DNA of 64,000 nucleotides, taken from assembly GCF_949987535.1 (NCBI RefSeq), contig NC_080080.1, positions 58,440,668 to 58,504,667 on the forward strand, in the 5' to 3' direction. Both the position numbers and the translations under genes were made by a program. Each line of letters starts with the position of its first letter. The first letter of the stretch is position 1. The notes under the pieces were generated by a model. The model saw only the letters and a list, made by a program, of their open reading frames with translations. It was not told the DNA's origin and ran no database searches. This DNA is from Balaenoptera acutorostrata (lineage: Eukaryota; Chordata; Mammalia; Artiodactyla; Balaenopteridae). This document shows positions 44,575 to 56,208 of this stretch, piece after piece.

Positions 44575-45600
44575 GTAGGTATGATGTACTTGATAAATAT
44601 TTATTAAAAACCCAATATATGTCAGGCACTGTTCTGGGCACTGAGCGTGCAGCCGACACAAGGAAAGCCCATGTTCTCCTGGAGTTCATTTCCTGAAGAA
44701 GGACTATCCAATGGCTAGATGTGAGTGAGAGTTTCCAGGTAACCTTCCAAGATTTCTCATGAATAGGCTGAGTCCTAAAGTAAAGTAGGAGTTTGCTAGA
44801 CAGGTGAGGGGTGGGAGATGAGCACTCCAGGAAGAAAACTGGACAAATGCAAAGGAATGGACTAAAAAAAGCCCAGAATATAGCCTCTGTAAGGACAGGG
44901 ACTTGGTCATGTCTGCACTGATACGACCCCATGCATTGACTTGTGATGGGCACAGAGGAAGCACTTGATAAATAGTTGAAGGAATGAATGAAGGCAAGCA
45001 TGGTGTACTCAGGGAAAAGAAAGGGGATTGGAATGACTCAGGGCTAAAAGCTGGGAAGTGTCATTGTAAAAGCAGACAATGGGCAGATGATGAAGGGCTT
45101 TATAAAACATACTTAGAAACGTGAATTCAAATTATAAACGTTGGAGAGACACTGGAAATTTTTCAGATCTAGAATGGCACGATTCCATTTAACTTCTGAA
45201 GAGGTTGCTTGGATGGCATTGGGGACAATAGGTTAAATGGCATGGAGACCAGGGAGACCAGTTAAGTGGCTATTGTTTTGGGAGGATGGACAAGGGCCAA
45301 TATTAAGCGGTGGTGGTAAAATATCAAAATGGGAGACAGATTTTAGGGTTATTTCTAAAGTAAAATCAACAAAAGGTTGGATCAGTTGGGTCTAAGGGTC
45401 AAGAAAGGGGACAAGGCCTGGACAGCTCCCACGTTTCTGGCTTCTACAACTGTCTGGACAAAGGTTCCATTAGGACACAACAGGAGTACAGTTTTAGAAC
45501 ATCTGGACAGGAGATATTGGGGGAAGTCATCAGTGACTATTGAGAGTTAAAGCCATGATGATGCATGAAGCCAGCCAGAGAGAGTATATAAAATTAAATT
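44575..45600 (-). repeat. Longer L2 LINE copy, antisense
   Basis: The reversed L2 starts with 'tatgtcaggcactgttctgg' at 44618. It continues through 'caggaagaaaactggacaaa', 'gatgatgaagggctttataa' at 45087, 'gaccagggagaccagttaag' at 45247 and 'ctcccacgtttctggcttct' at 45426. In intact L2 this antisense region includes the end of the RT-encoding ORF, but no open frame survives. A forward L2 tail is embedded at 44875-44997. Confidence 0.8.
44875..44997 (+). repeat. Forward L2 tail inside the antisense L2
   Basis: 'cagaatatagcctctgtaag' and 'gaagcacttgataaatagtt' ending in gaatgaatgaa are a forward L2 3' end. The antisense L2 is collinear on either side. Confidence 0.75.
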
Positions 45601-45650
45601 AGAAGGGGGCCTGGGGAATGATATTTTGCAGATATGTATTTGTCATGTAC

Positions 45651-45665
45651 ATATATATATATATA
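45651..45665 (+). repeat. (AT)n microsatellite, short
   Basis: About seven AT units. Confidence 0.95.
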
Positions 45666-47675
45666 ATTATGTATTTGCATATGGTTGAATGAGCCCAAAC
45701 CTAACATCAGCTTGGAAAGGGAATAGCAAGTCATTAATACGGCCTTGCTATTCTATATCCAGAATGTTTTTATAAGTAGGAAGAGTCATTGGTTTTATTC
45801 GATTTACTGTTGACACCATCTTTGACTTCCTATGGAAAGATCACTTAACCCCTTTCTGACTACCTCCTACATATTTCATCAGGCTTTGTTAAAGACCGAT
45901 TGAATACAGTCTACAAAGTACTTTGAATAGCATGGGAGAGAAAAAAATGAAAATTCCAAAATCACAAGATAATTATTGATGATGGTAAAATATTACTTAA
46001 AAGCAATCCCTTCTAAGAATCTTCAAAGCAGCCCTATTTTTATGTACATGCAAAATATAATACAGTTCCACCTAAAGGCTTGTAATGGCTTTGGAAGTGT
46101 AAAAGCTGATAAGAATCAGGGTGTGAGTCACCACCAAATAGCATTTCCCTCATTAATAACTAAGTAATGATGATAAAGGTCTTTTGAAACTTTAGAACTG
46201 TAGAATGTCTTTGGACTGACTCCCTGGATTAACCAGTGTTTTTCGTTCTGATACTGAAAACTCAAAGCTGACAGGCTACTCTTGGGATGGTGGTCTTCCA
46301 AACTTCTTGCTCATGAATTCTGAGCAAAATTTAGAGAATTTTGAAAACTGTGCATCCCTCACACATTTTCAAGTTGACGTCTTAAATTGTGCATAATAGA
46401 TTTAAGTAGGAATTTAATTTAATTTAATTAGTAATTTAAATAATAATATTGATATTTTGATTAAAAAACTGTAGCATGACTTTTAAAATATCCAATAAAA
46501 CCTAAATACCATAGAGATTTGATTCCACCATCGTCCGTTTTTCACAATACACAATAAACTTTTTAACTGGCAGAAAGTCTACTTGTTCCTTTTCTTTTTA
46601 ACTCAGTTTCCATTCCACCTTCTCCACAGAACTTTATCCTAATGTAATATATTTATGCTTTAAAGGTTTTTATTGATCACCCTACCATACTTCTCTGCAA
46701 AAAATATATATATATTTATAAATTTAAATTAAAATAGTTTACATTTCGTGTGGCTATATGATTCTGAGTACTTAACATTTTGTCTGGTATAGGTATACTT
46801 AAAATTATTGGTAGTGCACATTTGACCAACACAACACACTAAAAATTTGATAAGCAAGTGAATATAAAAATAAAATTTTATTAAAACCGCGTCTCTAATG
46901 AGATACAGGATTTTTTAAAAATTATTTATCTGTGGATAAATATTACATATTACTAGAATGAGACACTATTCAGCATCATTTTTAGTCCCAGTTTTTCATT
47001 TTTAATGTGAACACTGAAAAAACACTTGTACACACAGACAGGTAGATGGGAAGAAAAAGGGTTTCATTATATCAGTGTCACTCAATGAATTGAATTGCTT
47101 TCAAGTGAGATAAGTGGCAAATATCACAGCACTGTATCATCAAAAACTATTTTTAATGATCTAACTTGATTAGGTTCTCCTTCAGTTCTCTTGAAACCAA
47201 AGAACTGGAAACCACTTGAATTGCAAAAGAATTTTTTTAATCCAATACTCAGAGTCATTCACTTTTTCTGACACCGACACTAATTTTTCTAATTGACTCG
47301 AGTCGCCACCTAGGAGGTCTTACCACACTGAAAATAGATGAAAAGTTGTCTTTTTTCATAAAGTGGGAGAAGGCGCTTTGGGGTACAGACAAAAAGAACT
47401 CACCCTTCCCAATAGCAAACATTTTCTCAGACCAGCTGTAGAAGATGTACATACAAGTTAAGGATTGTAGTAACAAATCATTTCTATAAAAACGAAGTTG
47501 ATTGCTTTGAAAAAGGCAAGTTGCTTTAAAAATTGATGACAAACTAGATGCTACGAAACGTTATAAAAGACTGGAAAAATATTTAAATTAGGCACTTCTC
47601 TTGCTTGGTAAATGTCTTTACATTCTTGTTTCCCTTTAAGTCACAACAAAATATTTTATACAATGCATGATTTAT
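45666..47675. other. Unassigned AT-rich DNA
   Basis: Two kilobases with no named repeat and no supported exon, apart from a (TTTAA)n-like stretch at 46410-46440 and a short (AT)n at 46700-46712. Confidence 0.45.
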
Positions 47676-47679
47676 GCAA

Positions 47680-47910
47680 CAATAATTAACACTTATTACG
47701 AGGTTACCATGTGCCAGGAACTGTCCTAGTTAATTTGTTTGTGTTCATTATGTAATCCTCACAACAAACCCATGAGGTAGATAGCTTTTCATTCCCATTT
47801 TACAGGTAGGAAACTGAGGTGGAGAGAAAGTCACTTTCTTGAGATCACACAGCTAATAGTGATACAACCAGGTAGTCTTACTCCAGAGTCTGCGTTCTTA
47901 ACCAGCAAGA
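47680..47910 (-). repeat. MIR SINE, antisense, nearly complete
   Basis: 'accatgtgccaggaactgtc' at 47706, 'tttacaggtaggaaactgag' at 47799 and 'agagtctgcgttcttaacca' at 47885 mark it out. Confidence 0.93.
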
Positions 47911-48608
47911 CTCAGCACAAAGATCTTGATTTTGAATTAAAAACAAAATGTATAAGGTCCATATATAACACTTCTATGATTTTCCCCTTTAATGAGCTTT
48001 TTTGATTAACTGATCGAGCAAGCATGTTAAGTGGTTCTCCGCTGGACCATCAATGTTAAATAATAACCTATGGTTATTATTTTAGAAACTACAAGTCAGG
48101 AATGATACAGGGCATGTCTTAGTGTCCCAAAACTGCTTAGTCAGTTTGGTTACAAAAGCATAATAAATCATTGTATACATGGTGAAAATGGATATTAAAG
48201 TGTTTTCTGCAACTCTGAACAAGTTCTCCTAATTTTTGCCCAGAGTGATATCTATTCCTCTCATTTTAGTGTGCCTTTCGAAAAAATATTCTCAGAGTAC
48301 CTTTAGGCACACCACAGAGTATGGTTGACACTGTAAATAACAATATATTTTAATTAAACAGACAAACCCCAGTGCAACTTCTAATACAAAGCATCTGAGA
48401 CCACTTCTTTCCTCTTCTACTCAACTTTCCATGCCTTCCGTAATTCCCTGCTTTCATTTAGCCTAAGATATGCAGACTGTAACATCTGCATATTTCCTTC
48501 CTTTTTATATTAAGGAAGCTCAAGCTTCCTCCTCTTTCTATTTCCTTAAAGTTACATCATTCCAAGTAAATTTAGTTTTTGCAAAATTTAACACTTAATT
48601 TGCAAATC
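47911..48608. other. Unassigned DNA
   Basis: Nothing recognised. Confidence 0.4.
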
Positions 48609-48609
48609 T

Positions 48610-48732
48610 CTATTCAAGCATTACCTACAGGCCAGACTCTGTTAGGCTCTGGATGTAGAGCAAGGAACAAAAAAGAAAGTGCTTTGTCCTTCACAGAGCT
48701 TATAGTCAAGAAGAAGGTGTGAGCAACTGAGC
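48610..48732 (-). repeat. L2 LINE 3' fragment, antisense
   Basis: 'ggccagactctgttaggctc' at 48631 and 'gtccttcacagagcttatag' at 48685 are the reversed L2 tail. Confidence 0.78.
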
Positions 48733-49644
48733 CACAATCAAATACATGAAAACTGATACAAGATGGGTAGTGGACATTCTTTGTGAAAGGTGCCCTGGCA
48801 GAGCCTAGAAGATGAAGCATCGAATATCAGCCTTTGTGTTGTAAATGCCTGACCCCTGCCTGGCCCAGTAGCATCTGACTGCCTGGTTGACTGACTGATG
48901 ACTTCACTAACTCCCTTGTTGACTAGTTGGTTGACAGAGATTGATGAGACTAACCAAAGGGCAGTGGCTGATTAACCTTTGAATGGCTGGTTGCAGGATT
49001 TTGGTCCCAGCTTTTAAGTTTTCCCTTCTGGATGAGAACATAGGGCTGATGGAAACTGTCCTTCTATTTCCTACTTTACCGTTGAGGGGAATGAGAAGAG
49101 CTTTCTGCAGGTTCCCCTCCTCCCTCACGGCTTTGGCAGCTCTTACTGCCGCTGCTACATATGGCTGAAAGGAAAAGACCACAGACAGCAGGAGAATGAC
49201 TCCTTTCCTCACCCAGACACTTAGCCTCCTCCATGCTGAGTTACTGAAATGGAACATTCTGGACTAATACAGGAAGAAATTTATATAGAAAGTTCCTGTG
49301 ACCACAACACAGAGACTACTCCATTAACTAGTCTTGAAAATGCACCTCATACTTTAGCATTTCCTATGTACAAACATATATAAAAAGAAAGTTCAGAAGT
49401 TCTCTCATAACCTGCATGATCTTGGCCGTGAAACTTTGAGAACTGATAGGGAAAAAGAAGGAAAGCCAAAGTGGCTTGGTGGCTGGGTCTGAAAGACTTA
49501 AGGGCTGATTTCCAGGGGAGATGGAGCACAGAAATATACATCTCCTTGTAGGGGGCTTGAAAACCTCAGAGACAGCCTGGGCTGAGGCTGCTATCCAAGG
49601 AGTCACATCTGGTGATAGAAGAAGGCACCAGGGATCACAATGGG
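48733..49644. other. Unassigned DNA
   Basis: Overlapping frames at 48907-49257 (reverse) and 48983-49168 (forward) share the same bases and no domain is visible. A local run of related tga/ctga units occurs at 48880-48960. Confidence 0.45.
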
Positions 49645-49647
49645 AGG

Positions 49648-49770
49648 CAGTGATGTCTTGGGAAGAGCATGGGTTTTAGAGGCAGGCAGACAGACTTGAA
49701 TTCAAACCTGAGCTTTACCGTTTAATACTCATTCAGCCTTGGATAAATTAGCATCTTTAAAGCTCTTCCT
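49648..49770 (+). repeat. MIR SINE, left part
   Basis: 'gagcatgggttttagaggca' at 49665 and 'cttgaattcaaacctgagct' at 49694 are the MIR left half. It is interrupted by the SINE that follows and resumes at about 49990. Confidence 0.8.
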
Positions 49771-49989
49771 GGGACTTCCCTGGCGGGCCAATGGTTAAGA
49801 CTTCATCTTCCAATGCAGGGGATGCGGGTTCGATCCCTGGTCGGGGAGCTAAGATCCCATATGCCTCATGGCCAAAAAACCAAAACATAAAACAGAAGCA
49901 GTATTGTAACAAATTCAATAAAGACTTTAAAAATGGTCCACATCAAAACAAAAAAATCAAAAAAAAAAAATTGAAAAATTAAAAAATAG
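49771..49989 (+). mobile_element. CHR/Bov-tA-like SINE, inserted in MIR
   Basis: The tRNA-like head 'gggacttccctggcgggcca' at 49771 and 'gggttcgatccctggtcggg' at 49827 lead to the family body with 'caataaagactttaaaaatg' and an A-rich end. The short duplication agctcttcc at 49761-49769 and 49990-49998 is the likely TSD. Confidence 0.9.
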
Positions 49990-50095
49990 AGCTCTTCCCT
50001 TTTCCCATGGTATTAGGGTGAGGATGAAATGAGACAGCATGTATAGAATACTAGACCAATGACTGCATCCCATCAGTACTAGTTCCCTCCATGTC
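49990..50095 (+). repeat. MIR SINE, right part
   Basis: 'gtattagggtgaggatgaaa' at 50010 and 'agaatactagaccaatgact' continue the MIR in decayed form. Confidence 0.65.
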
Positions 50096-50712
50096 AAGTA
50101 AGCTAGGAGATTTCCTGAGTCAGTCGGTTCTATGGAAGCCAATCTGCGCTGGAAGGCAGACCCAGTTCTCAGTCTGGAGTCGGCTCATTGCTCAAGTACT
50201 CAGTAACCTACTTCTGTCAGCTGCAACGGTGACCTGCTTTCTCCCAGCCCTCAGCTCCTAACACATTTCCTAAAAACAAAGTGGTACACAAACCTCTTTT
50301 GAGTTAAACAGCCATGAACTAGCCAAAATCCTTGGTGAAAAGGAAGAAAATGCCCACCAAAAAAGATTTGTGGAAGCTAGAAACCCTTTTGAGCGCATGT
50401 CAGGGACCCCCAAATCTGCAATTTCTAGGACGAGTCGTGGCTCCTTTGTCCTAGCTCCTTAAAGCTTTGTGATAATTGACCTATGTCACACTGTGAAAAG
50501 AGTAACCCTGCCATTACTGGCCTAGCAACTAAGAGTTATTTGTGTACTAATCAGCAGTTATTGTTACTTTGATCTTTCCTGGAAGCGTTCCATGGAAGCT
50601 TGTCAAATTGTTTTGGTACCGCCATGTGGGGCACACTAGGTAGTCTTTGATGATAATCAAGACATCACTAACCAGTAGCTCCCTCTGTTGATTTTAAACC
50701 TTAATAAATTGT
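50096..50712. other. Unassigned DNA
   Basis: Nothing recognised. Confidence 0.4.
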
Positions 50713-50714
50713 TT

Positions 50715-50870
50715 GTTATCTAATTGAAACCGACAACAATGTATAGAATGCCCACTAGGTGCAAGAATCTGAGTCGCTAAAGAATACAAAGATGAAGAGT
50801 ACGGCTCCTGCCTACGGGAAGGAACAGACCTGTGTACATGAAAAGCTAAAATACAAAACTGTACAAAAAC
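50715..50870 (-). repeat. L2 LINE fragment, antisense, left part
   Basis: 'atgcccactaggtgcaagaa' at 50747 and 'ggaaggaacagacctgtgta' are reversed L2. An MLT1 LTR follows directly. Confidence 0.65.
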
Positions 50871-50871
50871 T

Positions 50872-51245
50872 GTATCAGCTAGCTGTTGGTACAGCAATAC
50901 CAAAGAGCAAACCACCCCAAAGTCAGTGGCTTGAAACAACAAGTTATATATCCTCACTCATTCATATGTAAGTTGGCTGGGGGTCAGTTGGTCTAGACTG
51001 GATTTGGTAGGGCTGGGCGTCAATCTGCAGGTTGAGTTCAGGTTTGTTCCACATGACTCTCATCCTCTTTGGACCAGCAAGTTAGCCAGAGCGTGTTCTT
51101 CTCACAGCGACGACAGAAGTGCCACAGGGGCGAACGGAAACCTGCAATGGCCCTTGAAGCCTGGGTTCAGAACTGGCACACCCAGAACAATGGGATGAGG
51201 AAGAATGCTCGACCTCTAGAGGAAGGAAAACAGTGTCAACTCAAA
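50872..51245 (-). mobile_element. MLT1-class LTR, antisense
   Basis: 'tgtatcagctagctgttggt' at 50871, 'caaaccaccccaaagtcagt' at 50909 and 'ggcttgaaacaacaag' are the reversed MLT1 3' end. The remainder is diverged. Confidence 0.7.
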
Positions 51246-51299
51246 AAGGGCATGGACACAGGGAAAAGTGAGGTACTGGGAAGAATGTTGCAAACTATC

Positions 51300-51605
51300 A
51301 TAATAATATAAAAGAAGTTCAAAGTGTTAGGGGGCATAATATAGAGAGTAATTAATTCTAACTGGGGAATCAGTTGTCACTTTCTGAGGAACATGGAATT
51401 TGAGATAACCTTACAGAGCGGGTAGGATTTAGATAAGCCAAGCTGGGGGTTTGTGCACTCCAGGTAGAGTGAACTCCATGGAGGACATCATAGATAACAC
51501 TGACTTTAATAAGCAAATGAAAAATCTTTTGGGGGTGGCTAGGACAAGGGATCATTGGAAGGTGGAAACAAAGGCAAGGCAGGCACAGTTTAGCCGTTCG
51601 TAAAC
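51300..51605 (-). repeat. L2 LINE fragment, antisense, right part
   Basis: 'ggtaggatttagataagcca' at 51421, 'gcactccaggtagagtgaac' at 51455 and nearby text resemble reversed L2. They could continue the piece before the LTR. Confidence 0.55.
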
Positions 51606-52934
51606 ATTCCAAAACCCAAGTTCATTTGAGAATTCATTGTTCATTGGTTCCTACCATGTGCAACTTTGTGAATGCTCTGAAGCGTTATACTAGAAAAATG
51701 CACATAATGCACTCTTAAACATTTATATGCAAGTTCAGCCCTATAAATACATGAGAAAGGAGACAATTCTATAATGTGCAACAGGATATTTGAATCTCAC
51801 AACGATAAGTAATAGCCCTGCTGTTAAGGCAAGAATTTTGGAATGATGGGTGGACTGTAGTTGGACTTAAGACATTTCACATACATTTTTTCTGCTTAAA
51901 CCTTTCCCTGCCAAGGAGGCTTTCACATTAGCTAAAAGTATTCAGAGAGTCTTTAACTGCTGGAGTTATTTAAAGTGTATGGAATGCCTTTTCAACTTAA
52001 AAATAGATGTGTGATAAAGTTTAAGCAGTGTTTTAATTGGCCTTTCTTAGTTTTCCCTGAGGCAGATAAACGAAACCATCAGAAGAAGCTGACAGTGAAT
52101 AACAGCAAGTAACAAATCTCGCTGATCTGGCACTTAGGTATTGTTCCTGACAGCACAGGCCTACCATGTAGAATTTAATATAAAGCTCCCTCAGTAGATA
52201 AAACTGATGAATATTGTAATCCCAGTTTGAATAGACTCTTGAGTTCTTTCTTGTTTTCAGATTTTAGGAACAGACGTGCAATCTTAAGGATACAGAACAG
52301 AGACCAGTGCCAAAAATGTAACTCTTTTGCTTGAAATTGCTAAGTTATGAACAAAAACAGATTAAATGAATCAAAATGGATTAGTTGAAGTTTTCTGGAC
52401 ATGCAATTAGACATCTGTCCCAAAACTCCTCCTGTGGATCAGGTCATGACATAATAAGTTTCCTGAGAGCAATCGGTATCAGCTGTAGTGTTTAAGGATG
52501 GTAAATACCTTCTTGAATACTTTGGCTTCAGAGGTTAGAAGGCTAAGAGAAGATGTCTTTGGGTGATCCAAGGGTAGTGGGTCTCAGATGAACTAAGATG
52601 TCTTCTGTGAGTCACTGCTTTCTTTTTAATTGATCTGATTTCCTCTGACCCCATCAAGGGAAAGAAGTATTTTAGAAAGCAGACTGGGCAGAAGGATATG
52701 GATCCTGTTAAGTATTGGAGAGAATCCTAAAGTTTTTTGACCTATAAGCACCAACAAGGCCCTTGGAATTAAACTCCCATAATTCCAGTATGTCATGTGA
52801 CTTAGTTTAATGCTCCTATTCCTGTTTATAATGAAAGAGGAAAGAAATTAAATGATATCAAGAGAATCCTTCTGAAAGGAGGTAGTAGAAGTCCCCAGCC
52901 TCTTGTCACGAGGATTTCCTCATCTGTTAACCCC
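51606..52934. other. Unassigned DNA
   Basis: No named repeat or exon in about 1.3 kb. Confidence 0.45.
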
Positions 52935-53088
52935 TGAATCAGACTCAGTAGTTCTTAACCTAAGCCACTCATTAGTCTCCTGGGAAGTTTTAAAAATGTC
53001 AGTGCCCCAAGGCCCACCGTAGAGATTCTGATTTAATTAGTCTGGGATGGAGCTGGGCATCTAGACAAAGGAATCTAATGTGCATGAA
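52935..53088 (+). repeat. MER5A-like hAT transposon
   Basis: 'actcagtagttcttaaccta' at 52944, 'tagtctcctgggaagtttta' at 52974 and 'agattctgatttaattagtc' at 53023 give MER5A order. Confidence 0.8.
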
Positions 53089-54298
53089 GGTAAGGGGAAT
53101 ACAGGATTAGATCAATTTTATAAGCAAGACTCTGAAAGGTGGGCATGGATGAACCTCTGGCCTCACCCCCTCCCTTGGGCCTTATGCTCCCCTGTAACCC
53201 CACATCCCCCCAAAACAGAAGTCTGAAACCACAGTACCGAGGGCCTAGGAGTGTGCCACTCTAATCCAAATAGCAAAGTCACTGCCATAAATGAGCTGTT
53301 GCCTGGGGATATTGTCCCCAAAATACTGTGCCCTCAGGAACCTGTTCTGAAGCCCACAGAGCCCTCCTATGGGGTCTCAGTGCCCCTGTCGTGAGAAAAA
53401 GAATGAAATGCTCACTTTGGGGAGCGCAAAAACATGCATCTCAGATAGTCTCATTGAAAACAAAGGACAAGTTCAAATTTAATTCACATCTTGTGTGGGC
53501 TTAATAAATTGATAGTGATCCTAGAAATGCATCCTGTACTGCTGCCCATGAGAGCAGGGGAGTGAATTCTTCTTTCGTGATATTATCTCATTCCCTGTCC
53601 TGATAGACATCAGTACCTGAATGCAGGGTATGCGTTTTTGGCCTGTATTTTAATGAGTAATTTAATTTGATGAGTCAGAATTTTGGTTTTTGCAGCCAAG
53701 AACTATGATCAGCATGCATCCATAATTCTTTTTCATCTTAGAAATCACTATTGTTTCCATGGAATCCGTTGAATTGATGAATATTAAATCTGACTTCTCC
53801 TTGTGTGCATGGAGGCAAAATGGCAGAAGAGAAAGATCAGTGGCAATAGAGAGATTTTGTGTTAAACAAAATATATACTTACTGAAATATCACAGTCGTG
53901 GCCCTATCAGCCTCCTGTTGCCATCCCCTTTATGTGACCTATAGTGGGACCGGTATGTTATTCACAATTGCGCTTTATGAGATGACATCAATCAAATGGA
54001 AACCAGTGGTTGATAAGAGAAACTCAGTTCTGGAGCCCTCTTTTCTTGCAGAAAACTGCTGATGTAAATATGTGAAGCCAGGAAGAAACAGATCAAAGTT
54101 ACCCAGAGGAGACCATTAATAGCATCCAGTAATCTCACAGAAAGAGATTGTCTAAAGGTACCAAAAGCTCCCAGACAGTCACTAATACCCTCTTAGAGCC
54201 TTGGGAGTAGTCAATGGTCCATTAATCAAGAAGGAATTTAAAAACAAAATTGAAAAAAAAAAACAAAAACAGAAAGCTTGATACTCAGATGAACTTTT
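53089..54298. other. Unassigned DNA
   Basis: No supported exon or named repeat. A 61-codon forward frame at 53759-53944 shows no domain. Confidence 0.45.
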
Positions 54299-54311
54299 AA
54301 AAAGTCTCATG

Positions 54312-55039
54312 GGAACCCTCCTACACTGTTGGTGGGAATGTAAATTAGTATAGCCACTATGGAGAACAGTATGAAGGTTTCTGAAAAAACTAAACACAGA
54401 GCTACCATATGATCCAGCAATCCCACTCCTGGGCATATATCCAGAGGAAACCATAATTTGAAAAGATACATGCACCCCAATGTTCATTGCAGCACTATTT
54501 ACAATAGCCAGGACATGGAAGAAACCTAAATGTCCATGAATGGATGAATGGATAAAGAAGAGGTGGTACATAATATACAGTGGAATACTACTCAGCCATA
54601 GAAAAGAATGAAATAATGCCATTTGCAGTGACATGGATGGACCTAGAGATTGTCATACTGAGTGAAGAAAGTCAGACAGAGAAAGACAAATATCATATGT
54701 ATCACTTATATGTGGAATCTAAAAAAATGGTACAAGTGAACTTATTTACAAAACAGAAATAGAGTCACAGATGTAGAAAACAGACTTATGGTTACCAAGG
54801 GGGAAAGGGGTGGGGGGAGGGATAAACTGGGTAATTGGGATTGACATATACACACTACTGTATATAAGATAGATAACTAATAAGAACCTACTGTATAGCA
54901 CAGGGAACTCTACGCAATACTCTGTAATGACCCTAAAAAAGAGTGGATATATGTATATGTATAACTGATTACTTTGCTGTACAGCAGAAACTAACAGAAC
55001 ATTGTAAATCAACTATACTCCAATAAAAATTAATTAAAA
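54312..55039 (+). mobile_element. Recent 5'-truncated L1 (cetartiodactyl lineage)
   Basis: It contains the ORF2 tail from 'ctcctacactgttggtggga' at 54319. The 3' untranslated region has 'cctactgtatagcacaggga' at 54888 and ends 'caataaaaattaattaa'. A perfect 13-bp TSD (aaaaagtctcatg) lies at 54299-54311 and 55040-55052. Confidence 0.95.
54400..54681 (+). pseudogene. L1 ORF2 C-terminal remnant
   Basis: The forward strand reads the final part of ORF2, including a stretch at 54580 reading [20 protein letters not shown], typical of the ORF2 C-terminus. The copy lacks the endonuclease and the RT, so it is dead on arrival by 5' truncation. Confidence 0.88.
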
Positions 55040-55094
55040 AAAAAGTCTCATGAACGAGAACCTACAGAAGAGGCCAAAGTTTTGAACCGTGCAG

Positions 55095-55182
55095 AAATTT
55101 TCCTTGATTCCCTCGCTTGTTCAGCAAATATTTGTTGAATGCATCAGGTATTATTTTCAGCTCTAGGGACAAGGCTGCTATT
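55095..55182 (-). repeat. L2 LINE tail, antisense
   Basis: 'cagcaaatatttgttgaatg' at 55122 is the reversed L2 end. Confidence 0.65.
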
Positions 55183-55784
55183 CTTCAGTATTGATAGACT
55201 TTCATCTCAGAGGTGAGAGAGGGTTAGGAGTAGGTTTTCCCTCGGTATATCTCATTTGTATTAGCTTCAGTAGGACTTCCTCCTAAGTCAAATATTATTC
55301 TCTACAAACTTCCCGCAAAGTGGTATTTTCAACAAAGAGGAAGAATATGCTTGTAGTGTTGTGGTTGCCTGTGAAAAAATTTGGACTGAAGCTCCAGTCA
55401 GCTAGTATTATTTATCCAGGAAAATGGCAGCAGTGTTATCAGGCCCTCTCTAATATAACGATTTGAAGGAGTTATTTTAGGATTGCAGTGTATTCTTCTA
55501 GAATCTGAAACAAGACTCTGCTGAGTGAGGCTCGTGGACCAGCCATCCCTGCCATGTGCCCCTCTGAGTGATACCAGAGAGGGTATTCTCCTTCATATCC
55601 GCATCAGATACAAGGAGGGCCTTCTCAAAATGCACCACTCTCCAAAATGAATCTTAAGCAATGGCATTTAGACATGACTGGCTTCTAAGATGATAGCAGA
55701 GACATAATTGCAACCAAAAGCAATTGTAAATTAAAGAGATTCTCCTAAATGACCCCTTACTGAGGAAGCTCACTATTTGAAATT
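55183..55784. other. Unassigned DNA
   Basis: Nothing recognised. Confidence 0.4.
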
Positions 55785-55925
55785 ATCTTGTTAGTTTACT
55801 TCTGTGTTATCTGTCTTCTCTATGCCTCCTCCATGAGGGCAGGTACCTTGTCTTCTTCACCAACCTAGACAAGTTGCCTGATAAGAACTTTATTAAATAT
55901 TCCATGACTGAGCTGAATAACTGAT
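55785..55925 (+). repeat. L2 LINE 3' end
   Basis: 'ctatgcctcctccatgaggg' at 55820 and 'gaactttattaaatattcca' at 55884 are the forward L2 tail. Confidence 0.7.
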
Positions 55926-55929
55926 GATA

Positions 55930-56208
55930 TAGATGATACAAACCTGGGAGGGACATCAGACTTCACATCCCAATGCTCTCAACTTAGTAGAATGACCAGC
56001 TGAACTGAAAAGGTGACATTTAAGAGCAATAAAGATGAAGTCTCTCATCTGGGCCCCAATTTCCATCTGCACAAGGGCAAGATGGGGGAAGCTTGGCTTA
56101 ACAGCAATACCTATGAAACACTTACAGGAATTAGGTGACAATAAACTCAGTATGAGTCAACAGTATGAAAAGCAAATATCCAGTATCATTACTAGAAATG
56201 AGTCCCCC
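55930..56208 (+). repeat. L3/CR1 LINE, left part
   Basis: 'tctgcacaagggcaagatgg' at 56067 and 'cttggcttaacagcaatacc' at 56092 match the CR1-like L3 element of mammals, in the region before its 3' end. The element is cut by an L1 and continues at 57523. Confidence 0.75.

Noticed and set aside
44540..45001. 153-codon reverse frame
   Set aside because: It lies in L2 3' sequence; the frame is not the L2 reading frame I could recognise and has no domain.
54182..54634. 150-codon reverse frame
   Set aside because: It is the antisense of an L1 ORF2 tail.
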